DNA of 64,000 nucleotides from Camelimonas fluminis (GTDB lineage Bacteria; Pseudomonadota; Alphaproteobacteria; Rhizobiales; Beijerinckiaceae): NCBI RefSeq assembly GCF_014656355.1, contig NZ_BNCG01000001.1, positions 166,673 to 230,672 of the forward strand, read 5' to 3'. Shown piece by piece: positions 47,765 to 59,024 of this stretch (position 1 is its first letter; each line of letters starts with the position of its first letter). The notes under the pieces were generated by a model. It saw only the letters and a program-made list of their open reading frames with translations, ran no database searches and was not told where the DNA came from. The position numbers and the translations under genes were made by a program.

Positions 47765-48868
47765 ATGTTGTACTGGCTCGCCGACTATTCGACGTCGTTC
47801 AGCGCCCTGAATGTTTTCCGCTACATCACCTTCCGCACCGGCGGGGCCATCGCCACCGGGCTGTTCTTCGTGTTCCTGTTCGGCCCGGCGATCATCGCCA
47901 GCCTGCGCATCCGCCAGGGCAAGGGGCAGCCGATCCGCACCGACGGTCCGCTGTCGCACCTGTCGAAAAAGGGCACGCCGACCATGGGCGGCCTGATGAT
48001 CCTCTCCGGCGTCATCGTTTCCACGTTGCTGTGGGCGAACCTGGCCAACCCTTATGTCTGGATCGTGCTGCTGGTTACGGTCGGCTTCGGCGCCATCGGC
48101 TTCTATGACGACTACCTGAAGGTGACCAAGCAGAGCCACGCCGGTCTCTCCGGCAAGGCGCGCCTCGCCATCGAGTTCATCATCGCCGCCTCCGCCTGCT
48201 TCGCCATCGTTACCGTTGAGCGCAACGCCGGCGGCGGCGCGACGGCGCATATGGCCACCTCGCTGGCGATCCCCTTCGCCAAGGACGTGATGCTCGATCT
48301 CGGCTGGTTCTTCATCGTCTTCGGCGCCTTCGTGGTCGTTGCCGCCGGCAACGCCGTCAACCTCACCGATGGCCTCGACGGCCTCGCCATCGTGCCGGTG
48401 ATGATCGCCGCCGCCGCCTTCGGCCTGATCGTCTATCTGGTTGGCAACGTGAAATTCGCCGACTATCTGCAGATCAATTTCGTGCCCGGCTCCGGCGAGA
48501 TGGCGGTGATCTGCGGCGCGCTGATCGGCGCTGGCATCGGCTTCCTCTGGTTCAACGCGCCGCCAGCGCAGATCTTCATGGGCGACACCGGCTCGCTGGC
48601 CCTCGGCGGCCTGCTCGGCACCATGGCGGTGGCCGCAAAGCACGAGATCGTGCTGGCGATCATCGGTGGTCTGTTCGTTCTGGAGGCCCTGTCGGTCATC
48701 ATCCAGGTGGCGTCGTTCAAGCTCACCGGCAAGCGCGTGTTCAAGATGGCGCCGATCCATCACCATTTCGAACAACTGGGCTGGACGGAGCCGCAGGTGG
48801 TGATCCGCTTCTGGATCGTCGCCGTGGTGCTGGCGCTGATCGGCCTGTCCTCGCTCAAGCTGCGTTGA
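47765..48868 (+). CDS. mraY: Phospho-N-acetylmuramoyl-pentapeptide transferase
   Basis: Makes lipid I by moving phospho-MurNAc-pentapeptide onto undecaprenyl phosphate in the inner membrane. The 367-residue protein has ten predicted helices. Aspartate-rich active-site blocks are [25 protein letters not shown] and [32 protein letters not shown] is the conserved C-terminal loop. The start [20 protein letters not shown] is standard. It lies 17 bases after murF. Confidence 0.97.
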   Translation: MLYWLADYSTSFSALNVFRYITFRTGGAIATGLFFVFLFGPAIIASLRIRQGKGQPIRTDGPLSHLSKKGTPTMGGLMILSGVIVSTLLWANLANPYVWIVLLVTVGFGAIGFYDDYLKVTKQSHAGLSGKARLAIEFIIAASACFAIVTVERNAGGGATAHMATSLAIPFAKDVMLDLGWFFIVFGAFVVVAAGNAVNLTDGLDGLAIVPVMIAAAAFGLIVYLVGNVKFADYLQINFVPGSGEMAVICGALIGAGIGFLWFNAPPAQIFMGDTGSLALGGLLGTMAVAAKHEIVLAIIGGLFVLEALSVIIQVASFKLTGKRVFKMAPIHHHFEQLGWTEPQVVIRFWIVAVVLALIGLSSLKLR

Positions 48869-48881
48869 GGCGCATTCTTTC

Positions 48882-50312
<1,431 letters not shown>

Positions 50313-50440
50313 CGCCGGCCGTTCCTGACGTTGCAAAGGCTTCGGGAACGGTCGACCAGGACGCGGTTTCGCATTGAGAGGCATGTTTCGCGGATGGCAG
50401 CCGCCGTCCGCCGCATGCGCCGGAACAGAAAGACACGTCC

Positions 50441-51589
50441 ATGGCGTCGCGCGCCGAACGCACCTATCTGGGGCAGTGGTGGTGGACCGTCGACCGGGTT
50501 CTGCTGGTCGCGCTCGGAGCCGTCATGGTCAGCGGCCTGGTGCTGCTGATGGCCGGCGGCCCGCCGGTCGCCGAGCGCCTCGGCCTCAGCACCTTCCACT
50601 TCGTCAATCGCCAGGTGTTCTTCCTGGCCCCGGCGCTGATCGTGCTGGTGGCCACGTCGTTCCTGTCGCCGCGCCACGTGCGGCGTCTCGCCCTGTTCAT
50701 CTATCTGGTCTCGATGCTGCTGGTGTTCGCGGCGCTGCAGTTCGGGCCGGAAGTGAAAGGCGCGCACCGCTGGCTCAACATCGGCAGCGTCACGCTGCAG
50801 CCGTCCGAGTTCGTCAAGCCGGCTTTCGTCATCCTCGCGGCCTGGGCCTTTTCGGAGGGGTCGCACCGGCGCGATGCGCCCGGCACGCTGCTGGCCATCA
50901 TGATCCTGCCGGCGACGATCATTCCGCTGATCCTGCAGCCGGATTTCGGCCAGACCATGCTGATCACCATCGTCTGGGCCGGTCTGTTCTTCGTCGCCGG
51001 CCTGCACATGATGTGGATGATCGGCCTCGCCGGCGTCGGCGGCGTCGGCATCATCATCGCTTACACCTTCGTGCCGCACGTGCGCGCCCGCGTCGAACGC
51101 TTCATGGACAAATCGTCCGGCGACACCTTCCAGGTGGATACGGCGCTGGAGTCGTTCTACCAGGGCGGCTGGCTGGGCAAGGGGCCGGGCGAGGGCACGG
51201 TGAAGCGCATCCTGCCCGACGCGCACACCGACTTCATCTTCGCCGTCACCGGCGAGGAACTGGGCGTCGTCGCCTGCATGGTGCTGGTGCTGCTGTTCAT
51301 GCTGATCGTGCTGCGCGGCCTGGTGCTGGCGCGCCGGCTGGAAGATCCGTTCTGCCGCTTCGCCGCCACTGGCCTGGTGTTGCTGTTCGGCATCCAGGCC
51401 TGCATCAACATGGCGGTGAACGTGCATCTGATGCCGGCGAAGGGCATGACCCTGCCATTCATCAGCTATGGCGGCTCGTCGCTGATCTCGCTGGCGCTCG
51501 GCATGGGCTTCCTGATCGCGATCACCCGCAAGCGGCCGACAGCGCCCCTGTATGACCGGATTTCCCCCCTCCATCGCAGTGACGCCTGA
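50441..51589 (+). CDS. ftsW: Septal peptidoglycan polymerase FtsW (SEDS)
   Basis: Polymerises lipid II at the septum with FtsI. The 382-residue membrane protein has ten helices. SEDS blocks are FGPEVKGAHRWLNIGSVTLQ, PSEFVKPAFVI, QPDFGQTMLIT, FYQGGWLGKGPGEGTVK, LPDAHTDFIFAVTGEELG and KGMTLPFISYGGSSLISLAL. The start MASRAERTYLGQWWW was chosen on family fit; the ribosome binding site (GAAAGA) is modest. A 128-base gap separates it from murD. Confidence 0.96.
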   Translation: MASRAERTYLGQWWWTVDRVLLVALGAVMVSGLVLLMAGGPPVAERLGLSTFHFVNRQVFFLAPALIVLVATSFLSPRHVRRLALFIYLVSMLLVFAALQFGPEVKGAHRWLNIGSVTLQPSEFVKPAFVILAAWAFSEGSHRRDAPGTLLAIMILPATIIPLILQPDFGQTMLITIVWAGLFFVAGLHMMWMIGLAGVGGVGIIIAYTFVPHVRARVERFMDKSSGDTFQVDTALESFYQGGWLGKGPGEGTVKRILPDAHTDFIFAVTGEELGVVACMVLVLLFMLIVLRGLVLARRLEDPFCRFAATGLVLLFGIQACINMAVNVHLMPAKGMTLPFISYGGSSLISLALGMGFLIAITRKRPTAPLYDRISPLHRSDA

Positions 51590-51590
51590 C

Positions 51591-52700
51591 ATGAGCGCCC
51601 GTCCCGTTATCCTTCTCGCCGCCGGCGGCACCGGCGGCCACCTGTTCCCCGCCGAGGCGCTGGCCCGCGAACTGAACGCGCGCGGCCTGCGCGTGGCGCT
51701 GGCCACGGACAGCCGCGTCACGGGCCATGTGGCGGAATTTCCGGCGGAAAAGATCTATGAGATCCCTTCCGCCACCCCGTCGCGAAAATCCCTGCCGGTG
51801 ATGGCCAAAGCCGCGCTGACCCTGGCGCGCGGTTTCTGGCGCGCCCGCGGGCTGATGCGCAAGGAGCTGCGGCCGGCCGTGGTCGTCGGCTTCGGCGGCT
51901 ATCCCAGCGTGCCGCCGCTGGTGGCGGCGGCCTCCGCCGGGGCCCGCAGCATCATTCACGAACAGAACGCCGTGCTGGGGCGCGCCAACAAGTTTCTAGC
52001 CGGCCATGTGACGGCCCTGGCCACCGGCTTCGCCGAGGTCGGCGGCGTGCCCGACAGCGTGCGGGGACGCATGCACCATGTGGGCAATCCGGTGCGGCCG
52101 GCGGTGCTGGAGGCGGCGCAAACGCCAATGCCGGCCTTCGCCGCTGGCGGAACCTTGCGGCTGCTGGCTTTCGGCGGCAGTCAGGGCGCCCGGGTGATGA
52201 GCGATATCGTTCCGGCCGCCGTGGCGCTGCTGTCGCCGGCGCAGCGAGCGCGGCTGCACGTGACCCAGCAGGCGCGTCCGGAGGATCTGGAGCGCGTGCG
52301 CGCCCGCTACGCCGAGATGAACGTCGACGTCACGGTGGAGCCGTTTTTCAGCGATCTGCCGGCCCGGATCGCCGCCAGCCATCTGGTGGTGGCGCGCTCC
52401 GGCGCGTCCACGGTGGCGGAACTGGGGGTGATCGGCCGGCCGTCGATCCTCGTGCCGCTGCCCGGTTCACTGGACCAGGACCAGGCCGCCAACGCCGCCA
52501 CCCTGGCGGCCATCGGCGCCGCCGTGGTCATACCCCAGCCAGAATTCACCGCCACGCGTCTGCACGACGAGATCGCCGCCCGGCTGGCCGACCCGGCGCT
52601 GCTGGCGGCGGCGGCGGAAGCAGCCCGCGGCGCCGGCATTCCCGATGCGGCCAGCCGGCTGGCCGATCTGGTGATGCAGATCGGCGGTCTCACGGCCTGA
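51591..52700 (+). CDS. murG: UDP-GlcNAc transferase MurG
   Basis: Converts lipid I to lipid II at the cytoplasmic face. The 369-residue GT-B enzyme has the N-terminal loop ILLAAGGTGGHLFPAEALA, VGFGGYPSVPP, IHEQNAVLGRANKFLA, LLAFGGSQGARVMSDIVPAA and a C-terminal donor site with RSGASTVAELGVIGRPSILV, PLPGSLDQDQAANA. The ATG lies one base after the ftsW stop; an in-frame ATG at 51552 inside ftsW is less likely. Confidence 0.96.
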   Translation: MSARPVILLAAGGTGGHLFPAEALARELNARGLRVALATDSRVTGHVAEFPAEKIYEIPSATPSRKSLPVMAKAALTLARGFWRARGLMRKELRPAVVVGFGGYPSVPPLVAAASAGARSIIHEQNAVLGRANKFLAGHVTALATGFAEVGGVPDSVRGRMHHVGNPVRPAVLEAAQTPMPAFAAGGTLRLLAFGGSQGARVMSDIVPAAVALLSPAQRARLHVTQQARPEDLERVRARYAEMNVDVTVEPFFSDLPARIAASHLVVARSGASTVAELGVIGRPSILVPLPGSLDQDQAANAATLAAIGAAVVIPQPEFTATRLHDEIAARLADPALLAAAAEAARGAGIPDAASRLADLVMQIGGLTA

Positions 52701-52772
52701 AACGCCGTCACATAACAATTGGCAGGATGGGCGTCGCCGTTTGAGACGTCTGGTCCGGACTGGAGAGCACTG

Positions 52773-54173
52773 ATGAAACTGCCGCGCGAGATCGGCCCCA
52801 TCCACTTCATCGGCATTGGCGGCATCGGCATGTCCGGCATTGCTGAAGTGCTGCACAATCTCGGCTATCGCGTGCAGGGCTCGGACGCCAGCGAGAACGC
52901 CAATGTGAAGCGCCTCGCCGGGCTTGGCGTGCGCACCTTCGTCGGCCATGACGCGGCCCATGTCGGCGACGCCGGCGTCGTCGTGATCTCCACCGCGATC
53001 AAACCGGACAATCCGGAGCTGAAGGCGGCGCGCGAGGCGCGCATTCCGGTGGTGCGCCGCGCCGAGATGCTGGCGGAGCTGATGCGGCTGAAGACCTGCG
53101 TCGCCATCGCCGGCACCCATGGCAAGACCACCACCACCTCGCTGGTGGCCACGCTGCTCGACGCCGCCAATTTTGATCCGACGGTCATCAATGGCGGCAT
53201 CATCAACGCCTATGGCACCAACGCCCGGCTCGGCGCCGGCGACTGGATGGTGGTGGAGGCGGACGAGTCCGACGGCACCTTCCTCAAGCTGCCAGCCGAC
53301 GTCGCCGTGGTCACCAATATTGACCCGGAGCACCTCGACCACTTCAAGACCTATGACGCGGTGAAGCAGGCGTTTCGCTCGTTCATCGACAATCTGCCGT
53401 TCTATGGCTTCGGCGTGATGTGCATCGACCATCCGGCGGTGCAGGACCTGGTCGGCCACGCGCTCGACCGGCGCGTCATCACCTATGGCGAGAATCCCCA
53501 GGCCGACGTGCGCCTCATCGACGTGGACCTGCGCGGCGGCCGCTGCCGCTTCTCGGTGCAGGTGCGCGAGCCCAAGGGCGGCGACGAACTGCTGATCCCG
53601 GACCTGGAAATGCCCATGCCGGGCCTGCACAACGCGCTCAACGCCACCGCCGCCATCGCCGTGGCGCTGGAACTGGGCGTGACGCCGGACCTCATCCGCA
53701 AGGGGCTCGCCGGTTTCGGCGGCGTCAAGCGCCGCTTCACGCGCACTGGCGAGTGGAACGGCGTCGCCGTGTTCGACGACTATGGTCACCATCCTGTGGA
53801 AATCGCCGCGGTGTTGCGCGCCGCCCGCGCCTCCACCGACGGGCAGGTGATCGCCGTGGTGCAGCCGCACCGCTACACGCGTCTGTCGGCGCTGTTCAAC
53901 GATTTCTGCACCTGCTTCAACGACGCCGACGCCGTGGTGGTCGCGCCGGTCTATGCGGCGGGCGAGCAGCCGATACCGGGCGCCGGGCAGCAGGACCTGG
54001 TCGACGGTCTGAAGGCGCGCGGCCACCGCAAGGTCGTCGCCATCGCCGGACCGGAAGAGCTGGCCGGCGTGGTGAAGGACCTGGCGAAGCCGGGCGACTA
54101 TGTGGTGTGCCTCGGAGCCGGCAGCATCAGCCAGTGGGCCTACGCCCTGCCGGAACAACTGGGCGCGGCCTGA
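52773..54173 (+). CDS. murC: UDP-N-acetylmuramate:L-alanine ligase
   Basis: First amino acid ligase of peptidoglycan precursor synthesis (466 residues). [20 protein letters not shown] is the nucleotide-sugar loop, [20 protein letters not shown] the ATP loop, and [34 protein letters not shown] and [19 protein letters not shown] are diagnostic. GGAG sits 7 bases before the ATG. The usual order murG-murC-murB is kept. Confidence 0.97.
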   Translation: MKLPREIGPIHFIGIGGIGMSGIAEVLHNLGYRVQGSDASENANVKRLAGLGVRTFVGHDAAHVGDAGVVVISTAIKPDNPELKAAREARIPVVRRAEMLAELMRLKTCVAIAGTHGKTTTTSLVATLLDAANFDPTVINGGIINAYGTNARLGAGDWMVVEADESDGTFLKLPADVAVVTNIDPEHLDHFKTYDAVKQAFRSFIDNLPFYGFGVMCIDHPAVQDLVGHALDRRVITYGENPQADVRLIDVDLRGGRCRFSVQVREPKGGDELLIPDLEMPMPGLHNALNATAAIAVALELGVTPDLIRKGLAGFGGVKRRFTRTGEWNGVAVFDDYGHHPVEIAAVLRAARASTDGQVIAVVQPHRYTRLSALFNDFCTCFNDADAVVVAPVYAAGEQPIPGAGQQDLVDGLKARGHRKVVAIAGPEELAGVVKDLAKPGDYVVCLGAGSISQWAYALPEQLGAA

Positions 54174-54189
54174 CGCATTCCCGGGACGA

Positions 54190-54337
54190 AGCGCGATTGC
54201 CTTTCCGGCAAGCCCCCTGATTGGGCGTTTCCGGGCAGGCTTTTCCGGGGAAACCCGCTTCGCCGGAAAGCGATATCAGTTTGATTTGACGCATTTCATT
54301 CACAAAAAGTGGCCCACTTTCCTCGAAAACGCCTCAG
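54190..54337 (+). repeat. Mosaic intergenic repeat family I, copy F
   Basis: Upstream part contains TTTCCGGGCAGGCTTTTCCG with GGAAACCCGCTTCGCCGGAA, then TTTGATTTGACGCATTTCAT, CACAAAAAGTGGCCCACTTT and CCTCGAAAACGCCTCAGGAG. AAAGTGG-CCC-CACTTT forms a small hairpin. The final CAGGAG is the ribosome binding site of murB. Confidence 0.7.
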
Positions 54338-54346
54338 GAGAAGGCA

Positions 54347-55300
54347 ATGAGCGCCATCAGCGGCAATCCGGTTGCGGATATCGTCGCCGGCCTTGACGGC
54401 ATTCGCGGCGACCTGGAAGCGAACGCGCCCATGGCGCCGCTGTCGTGGTTTCGCGCCGGGGGACCGGCCGACGTGCTGTTCACGCCGGCGGACGAGGACG
54501 ATCTGGCCAATTTTCTGCGCCAGTTGCCGGCTTCGGTCCCGGTGCTGGTGGTTGGCCTCGGCTCCAACCTGCTGGTGCGCGATGGCGGCTTCCCCGGCGT
54601 CGTTATCCGGCTGGGCCGGCCGTTCGCGGCCATCGCGGCGCTGGATGGCCATCGCGTCAGCGCCGGCGCAGGCGCGCCCGACGTCAAGGTGGCCAATGTC
54701 GCCGCCAAGGCGGGCGTTGCCGGCCTCAGCTTCATGCGCGGCATCCCCGGCGCCATTGGCGGGGCCTTGCGGATGAACGGCGGCGCCTATGGCGGCGAGA
54801 CCTCTGACGTGCTGGTGGAGGCGCAGGGCGTCGACCGCAGCGGCGCGCTGCGTGTGTTCAGTCACGCCGATATGGGCTTTTCCTACCGCCACAGCGACGT
54901 TGCTGAAGATGTGATCTTCACTCACGCCCTGTTCCAGGGGCGCCCGGGCGATCCGGCGGACATCGCCAGGGAGATGGCGCAGATCACTGACGCGCGCAGC
55001 GCCACGCAGCCGGTGAACACCCGCACCGGCGGGTCGACCTTCAAGAACCCGCCTGGACGCAAGGCCTGGGAGCTGGTGGACGCCGCCGGCTGTCGCGGCC
55101 TGCGGCGCGGCGCCGCCCAGGTGTCGGAGATGCACTGCAATTTCCTGATCAATCACGGCGGCGCCAGCGCCGCCGACATCGAGGAACTGGGGGAGGAGGT
55201 GCGCCGGCGCGTGCTGGAAACCTCGGGCGTGCAGCTTGCATGGGAAATTCGTCGTGTTGGCCGGGCGCTTTCGCCTGATCGACCAGGGCCCGGCGTCTGA
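54347..55300 (+). CDS. murB: UDP-N-acetylenolpyruvoylglucosamine reductase
   Basis: FAD enzyme that reduces enolpyruvyl-UDP-GlcNAc to UDP-MurNAc (317 residues). [20 protein letters not shown] and [20 protein letters not shown] are FAD-binding blocks, [20 protein letters not shown] the central motif, [15 protein letters not shown] the YRxS motif region, and [20 protein letters not shown] the type I/II C-terminal block. AGGAGAAGG precedes the ATG and derives from the adjacent repeat. Confidence 0.96.
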   Translation: MSAISGNPVADIVAGLDGIRGDLEANAPMAPLSWFRAGGPADVLFTPADEDDLANFLRQLPASVPVLVVGLGSNLLVRDGGFPGVVIRLGRPFAAIAALDGHRVSAGAGAPDVKVANVAAKAGVAGLSFMRGIPGAIGGALRMNGGAYGGETSDVLVEAQGVDRSGALRVFSHADMGFSYRHSDVAEDVIFTHALFQGRPGDPADIAREMAQITDARSATQPVNTRTGGSTFKNPPGRKAWELVDAAGCRGLRRGAAQVSEMHCNFLINHGGASAADIEELGEEVRRRVLETSGVQLAWEIRRVGRALSPDRPGPGV

Positions 55301-55334
55301 AGCGCGGGGAAAGGCGATCGCCCATATCCTGACG

Positions 55335-55396
55335 CGGTTATTTTGAGTTTACGCATTTTCTTTACGGAAAGTGGGGCCGCTTTCCTGAAGATGCTC
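55335..55396 (+). repeat. Mosaic intergenic repeat family I, copy G
   Basis: TGACGCGGTTATTTTGAGTT, TACGCATTTTCTTTACGGAA, AGTGGGGCCGCTTTCCTGAA and GATGCTCTT. It lies in the murB-ddl gap about 50 bases before copy H. Confidence 0.65.
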
Positions 55397-55445
55397 TTGC
55401 GATTTCATTCCTGCCAGGGCGCGACGTGTCGCGACCTGCAAAGCC

Positions 55446-55551
55446 TGGAGCAAAACCCGTTCATCCTGAACCGGAGTTTCGCTCCATCATTTTGAATGAA
55501 CGCGTTTTCCTTACGCGAAATGGCAACCGCTTCGCTGGAAAACGCTCCAGG
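55446..55551 (+). repeat. Mosaic intergenic repeat family I, copy H
   Basis: The best-preserved copy. Hairpin GGAGC-AAAAC-CCG-TTCA-TCC-TGAA-CCGGAGTTTCGCTCC, then ATCATTTTGAATGAACGCGT, TTTCCTTACGCGAAATGGCA and ACCGCTTCGCTGGAAAACGC followed by TCCAGG. It lies between murB and ddl, 41 bases before the ddl ATG. Confidence 0.8.
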
Positions 55552-55592
55552 CGCCGCTCTGGCGTCGGGACGCTGCGGCGTCCGGAAGGAAC

Positions 55593-56534
55593 ATGGACAT
55601 GACAGCGCGGGACACGAGGCATGTGGCGGTTCTGATGGGCGGCTGGGCGGCCGAACGCGAGGTGTCGCTGCGCTCGGGCGCGGCGTGCGCCGCTGCGCTG
55701 GAAGGCGAGGGGTTTCGCGTCACCCGCGTCGACGTGGACCATGATGTCGCCGCGCGGCTGGCGGACCTGAAGCCCGACGTGGCGCTGAACGCCCTGCACG
55801 GGCGCGGCGGCGAGGACGGCGTCATCCAGGGCGTTCTGGAGACCCTGCGCATTCCCTACACCCACTCCGGCGTGCTGGCCTCGGCGCTCGCCATGGACAA
55901 GGGGCGCGCCAAGACGGTGATGGCCGCCGCCGGGATTCCGGTGGCGGTGGACCGGGTGGTGACCCGCCAGGAGGCCGCAGCCGGTCACATCCTGCCGCCG
56001 CCTTACGTGGTGAAGCCGGTGGCGGAAGGCTCATCGTTCGGCGTGATTATCGTCCGTGAAGGGCAGTCGCACCCGTCCCAGGAGCTGTTGCGTCCCGACT
56101 GGCCGTATGGCGAACGGGTCATGGTGGAAAAATATGTGGCGGGGCGGGAGCTTACCTGCGCCGTGATGGGCGACAGGGCGCTCGACGTCATCGACATCCG
56201 CACCAGCGGCCAGGCGTTCTACGACTATGAATCAAAGTACGCCAAAGGCGGCTCCACCCACATCCTGCCGGCGGACGTTAAACCAAATATTTACCGTCTT
56301 GTACAAGAGTTGTCCCTCAGGGCGCATCAGGCGCTCGGCTGCCGCGGCGTAAGTCGCGCGGACTTCCGGTGGGACGATACGCCCGGTGGAACCGGGGATC
56401 TGATCTGCCTGGAAGTCAATACGCAACCAGGCATGACCGAGACGTCCCTTGTTCCCGAGATGGCGGCTTACGCCGGGTTCTCTTTCGGTGAGTTGATGCG
56501 ATGGATGGTGGAGGACGCCTCCTGCGATCGGTAA
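55593..56534 (+). CDS. ddl: D-alanine:D-alanine ligase
   Basis: ATP-grasp enzyme making D-Ala-D-Ala for MurF (313 residues). VAVLMGGWAAEREVSLRSGA, NALHGRGGEDGVIQGVLETL, YTHSGVLASALAMDKGRAK, VVKPVAEGSSFGVIIVREGQ and LICLEVNTQPGMTETSLVPE are DdlB-type blocks. AAGGAA precedes the ATG at 55593; an ATG two codons later is possible. The end overlaps ftsQ by 34 bases. Two repeats lie in the gap upstream. Confidence 0.96.
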   Translation: MDMTARDTRHVAVLMGGWAAEREVSLRSGAACAAALEGEGFRVTRVDVDHDVAARLADLKPDVALNALHGRGGEDGVIQGVLETLRIPYTHSGVLASALAMDKGRAKTVMAAAGIPVAVDRVVTRQEAAAGHILPPPYVVKPVAEGSSFGVIIVREGQSHPSQELLRPDWPYGERVMVEKYVAGRELTCAVMGDRALDVIDIRTSGQAFYDYESKYAKGGSTHILPADVKPNIYRLVQELSLRAHQALGCRGVSRADFRWDDTPGGTGDLICLEVNTQPGMTETSLVPEMAAYAGFSFGELMRWMVEDASCDR

Positions 56535-57499
56535 CGTCGGGACTGCCCGGCGCCGGCATGTCGGCGATGGCGATGAGCCACGACGGCCGCACGGTTCCGG
56601 TCGACCTCGACGCACTGTCGGGCCTGCGTCGCAACCGCCTGCCATTCCTGCGCAAACTGACGCGCCGCGGCGTCTCCAGGCCGCTTGGCGCGCGCATTCC
56701 CCGCTTCGCCGGCACGGCCCTGCTGGCCGGCTTCATGACGCTGGTCGGCGTTGGCGGCTATTACATGGGTGGCCATGACGTCGCCTTCCGCGAAGCCTGG
56801 GGTGAGCCGCGCGACGCCTTCGCCCGCGCGGTCGGCCTCGGCGTCGACCGGGTGCAGATCACCGGCCTGGTGGAGCTGCATCAGGAAGAGGCGCTCAAGG
56901 CCGCCGGCGTCACCGATCGCACTTCACTGCTGTTTCTCGACGTGACCGCGGTGCGCGAGGCGCTGGAAAAACTGCCGCTGGTGAAAGAAGCGGCGGTGCG
57001 CAAGCTGTATCCGGACGAGCTGTCGATCACCATTACCGAGCGCAAGCCCGCCGCCCTCTGGCAGAAAAATGGCGAGCTGTTCGTGGTCGCCGCCGACGGC
57101 ACGCCGATCGATCGCGTCACTGACATGCGCTTCGCGCGGCTGCCGTTCGTGGTGGGCGAGGGCGCCAATCTGCGCGCCGGCGAATACGCCGCGCTGCTCG
57201 ACGCCGCCGGGGCGCTGCGCGAACGCATCCGCGCCGGCTCGCTGGAAGCTGGCGAGAACTGGACCCTGACCATGGACAACCGCGTGCGGGTGAAGCTGCC
57301 GTCGGCGGAGGCCGCCCGCGAGGCGCTGGCCCGCCTGGCCGCGCTGGAGCGCGAAAGCCGGATTCTTGAAAAGGACATCCTGCTGGTGGACATGCGCGTG
57401 CCTGATCGCGTCATCGCCCGCCAGAGCGTGGAAGCGGCCGCCGCCCGGGCGGAAATGTTGAAGAACAAGGCGAAACAGAAGGGGGGCGTCGTCCTGTGA
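56501..57499 (+). CDS. ftsQ: Cell division protein FtsQ
   Basis: A 332-residue bitopic divisome protein. A cytoplasmic Arg-rich N-terminus (about 1-66) precedes a helix at about 68-88 (FAGTALLAGFMTLVGVGGYY). The periplasmic POTRA domain (about 112-185) contains VDRVQITGLVELHQEEALKA, and the FtsQ domain LPLVKEAAVRKLYPDELSIT, ITERKPAALWQKNGELFVVA. The first ATG overlaps ddl by 34 bases; ATG 56558 is an alternative start. The C-terminal tail is Ala/Lys-rich. Confidence 0.92.
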   Translation: MDGGGRLLRSVTSGLPGAGMSAMAMSHDGRTVPVDLDALSGLRRNRLPFLRKLTRRGVSRPLGARIPRFAGTALLAGFMTLVGVGGYYMGGHDVAFREAWGEPRDAFARAVGLGVDRVQITGLVELHQEEALKAAGVTDRTSLLFLDVTAVREALEKLPLVKEAAVRKLYPDELSITITERKPAALWQKNGELFVVAADGTPIDRVTDMRFARLPFVVGEGANLRAGEYAALLDAAGALRERIRAGSLEAGENWTLTMDNRVRVKLPSAEAAREALARLAALERESRILEKDILLVDMRVPDRVIARQSVEAAAARAEMLKNKAKQKGGVVL

Positions 57500-58830
57500 A
57501 CCACCATATCATCACCCCCCGGATGAAGCCGCTGTCGGCGCGTCGCAGCATGACGCTGTCGGTGCTCGACGTTGGCACGTCCAAGATCGTCTGCATCATC
57601 GCCGAGCTGAAGCCGGTGGCGGACGGCGAGGCGCTGCCGGGCCGCACCCATATCGCCCGCGTGCTTGGCATCGGCCACACGCGCTCGGCTGGCCTCAAGG
57701 GCGGCGCCGTCGTCAATCTCGAGGCGGTCGAGCAGTCGATCCGTCACGCGGTCGACGCGGCCGAGCGCATGGCCCGCGTCGAGGTGCAGTCGGTCATCGT
57801 CAATCTGACCGGCGGCCGTCTTGGTTCGCTGAAGCAGAGCGCTGAAGTCGACGTGCGCAGCGGCTCCGTGGGGCTGCGCGACGTGGAGCGGGCGCTCTCG
57901 GCGGCGGCCCAGCAGGGCATGCGTCAGGGGCGCGCCGTGCTGCACACCCTGCCGACGGGCTTTTCCGTTGACGGACAAAGCGGCGTTGTCGATCCGGGCG
58001 GGCTGCTTGGCCAGCGCCTCGGCGTCAACATGCATATCGTTTCGGCGGACGCTTCCGCCGCGCGCAACCTGATGCTCGCGGTCGAGCGCTGCCATCTCGA
58101 CGTCGAGGCGGTGGTCTCCACCCCTTATGCCTCGGGGCTGTCCAGCCTGGTCGACGACGAGGCGGACATGGGCGTGGCGCTCATCGACATGGGCGGGTCA
58201 ACCACCTCATTCGCGGTGTTCGCAGGCGGGGCGATCGTTCACACCGACGCCATCGCGGTCGGCGGTCACCACGTCACCATGGACGTGGCGCGGGGCCTGT
58301 CCACCCGCATCGCCGCCGCTGAACGCCTGAAGACCCTGTACGGTTCCACGGTGATGACCCCGGCGGACGAGCGCGAACTGATCGCCGTGCCGCTGGTGGA
58401 CGAGTTCGAGCGCGACATTCCCAATCACGCGCCCAAGTCGCAACTGACGCGGATTATCCAGCCGCGCGTCGAGGAAATCCTTGAACTGGTGCGCGATCGC
58501 CTGCGTCACGCGGGGCTGGGGGCGGAAGCCGCGCGTCGCGTGGTGCTCACCGGCGGCGCCAGCCAGCTGAACGGCATGCACAACGCCGCCCAGCGCATTC
58601 TTTCCGCCGGCGTCGCGCCGGCCAGGGTTCGCACTGGCCGTCCACTGGGCGTGAAAGGCTTGCCGGAAGCAGCCAAGGGTCCGGCTTTCGCTGCGGCAGT
58701 GGGGCTGCTGGTTTATCCCCAGGTCGCGCATGTGGAGCATTTCGAGCCGCGCGCCAGCCACAGTTACGCGAGAACGGGCTCGGATAACTATTTTGCGCGC
58801 GTCGGACGGTGGATCAAAGAGAGTTTCTGA
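57496..58830 (+). CDS. ftsA: Cell division protein FtsA
   Basis: Actin-like ATPase that tethers FtsZ to the membrane (444 residues). LSVLDVGTSKIVCIIAELKP is the phosphate-1 block, VALIDMGGSTTSFAVFAGGA phosphate-2, and VVLTGGASQLNGMHNAAQRI the adenosine block. The C-terminal amphipathic helix (NYFARVGRWIKESF) is the membrane-targeting sequence. The GTG start overlaps the ftsQ stop (GTGA). Confidence 0.97.
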   Translation: MNHHIITPRMKPLSARRSMTLSVLDVGTSKIVCIIAELKPVADGEALPGRTHIARVLGIGHTRSAGLKGGAVVNLEAVEQSIRHAVDAAERMARVEVQSVIVNLTGGRLGSLKQSAEVDVRSGSVGLRDVERALSAAAQQGMRQGRAVLHTLPTGFSVDGQSGVVDPGGLLGQRLGVNMHIVSADASAARNLMLAVERCHLDVEAVVSTPYASGLSSLVDDEADMGVALIDMGGSTTSFAVFAGGAIVHTDAIAVGGHHVTMDVARGLSTRIAAAERLKTLYGSTVMTPADERELIAVPLVDEFERDIPNHAPKSQLTRIIQPRVEEILELVRDRLRHAGLGAEAARRVVLTGGASQLNGMHNAAQRILSAGVAPARVRTGRPLGVKGLPEAAKGPAFAAAVGLLVYPQVAHVEHFEPRASHSYARTGSDNYFARVGRWIKESF

Positions 58831-58892
58831 AGCATGATTATGGTTACCAATCCTGCTTCGCGATTGAAAAAATAATCAAATCAAACACTTGT

Positions 58893-58914
58893 GGGCAAAT
58901 CAGCTGATTCGCCC
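58893..58914. promoter_or_regulatory. Imperfect 22-base palindrome upstream of ftsZ
   Basis: The halves GGGCAAATCAG and CTGATTCGCCC are complementary at 10 of 11 positions, with AATCAGCTGATT perfect at the centre. It lies 111 bases before the ftsZ ATG, in the relatively AT-rich ftsA-ftsZ gap, and may be an operator or an RNA hairpin. Confidence 0.5.
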
Positions 58915-59024
58915 CCGGTGTGGGATCTCAGGATGAATCCGCGTTTTCGGTGCGGCGGCCGAAGACCATTCACATTCCGAAGGGGGCGCGCAGCCGGCGC
59001 CGTTCTGGAAAGAGGCAATTTCAA

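Noticed and set aside
56278-56303. CtrA-like site (TTAA-ACCAAAT-ATTTA) inside ddl upstream of ftsQ
   Set aside because: The right half deviates from TTAA and it lies inside a coding region; too weak to list as a site, though worth remembering if cell cycle control of ftsQA is studied.
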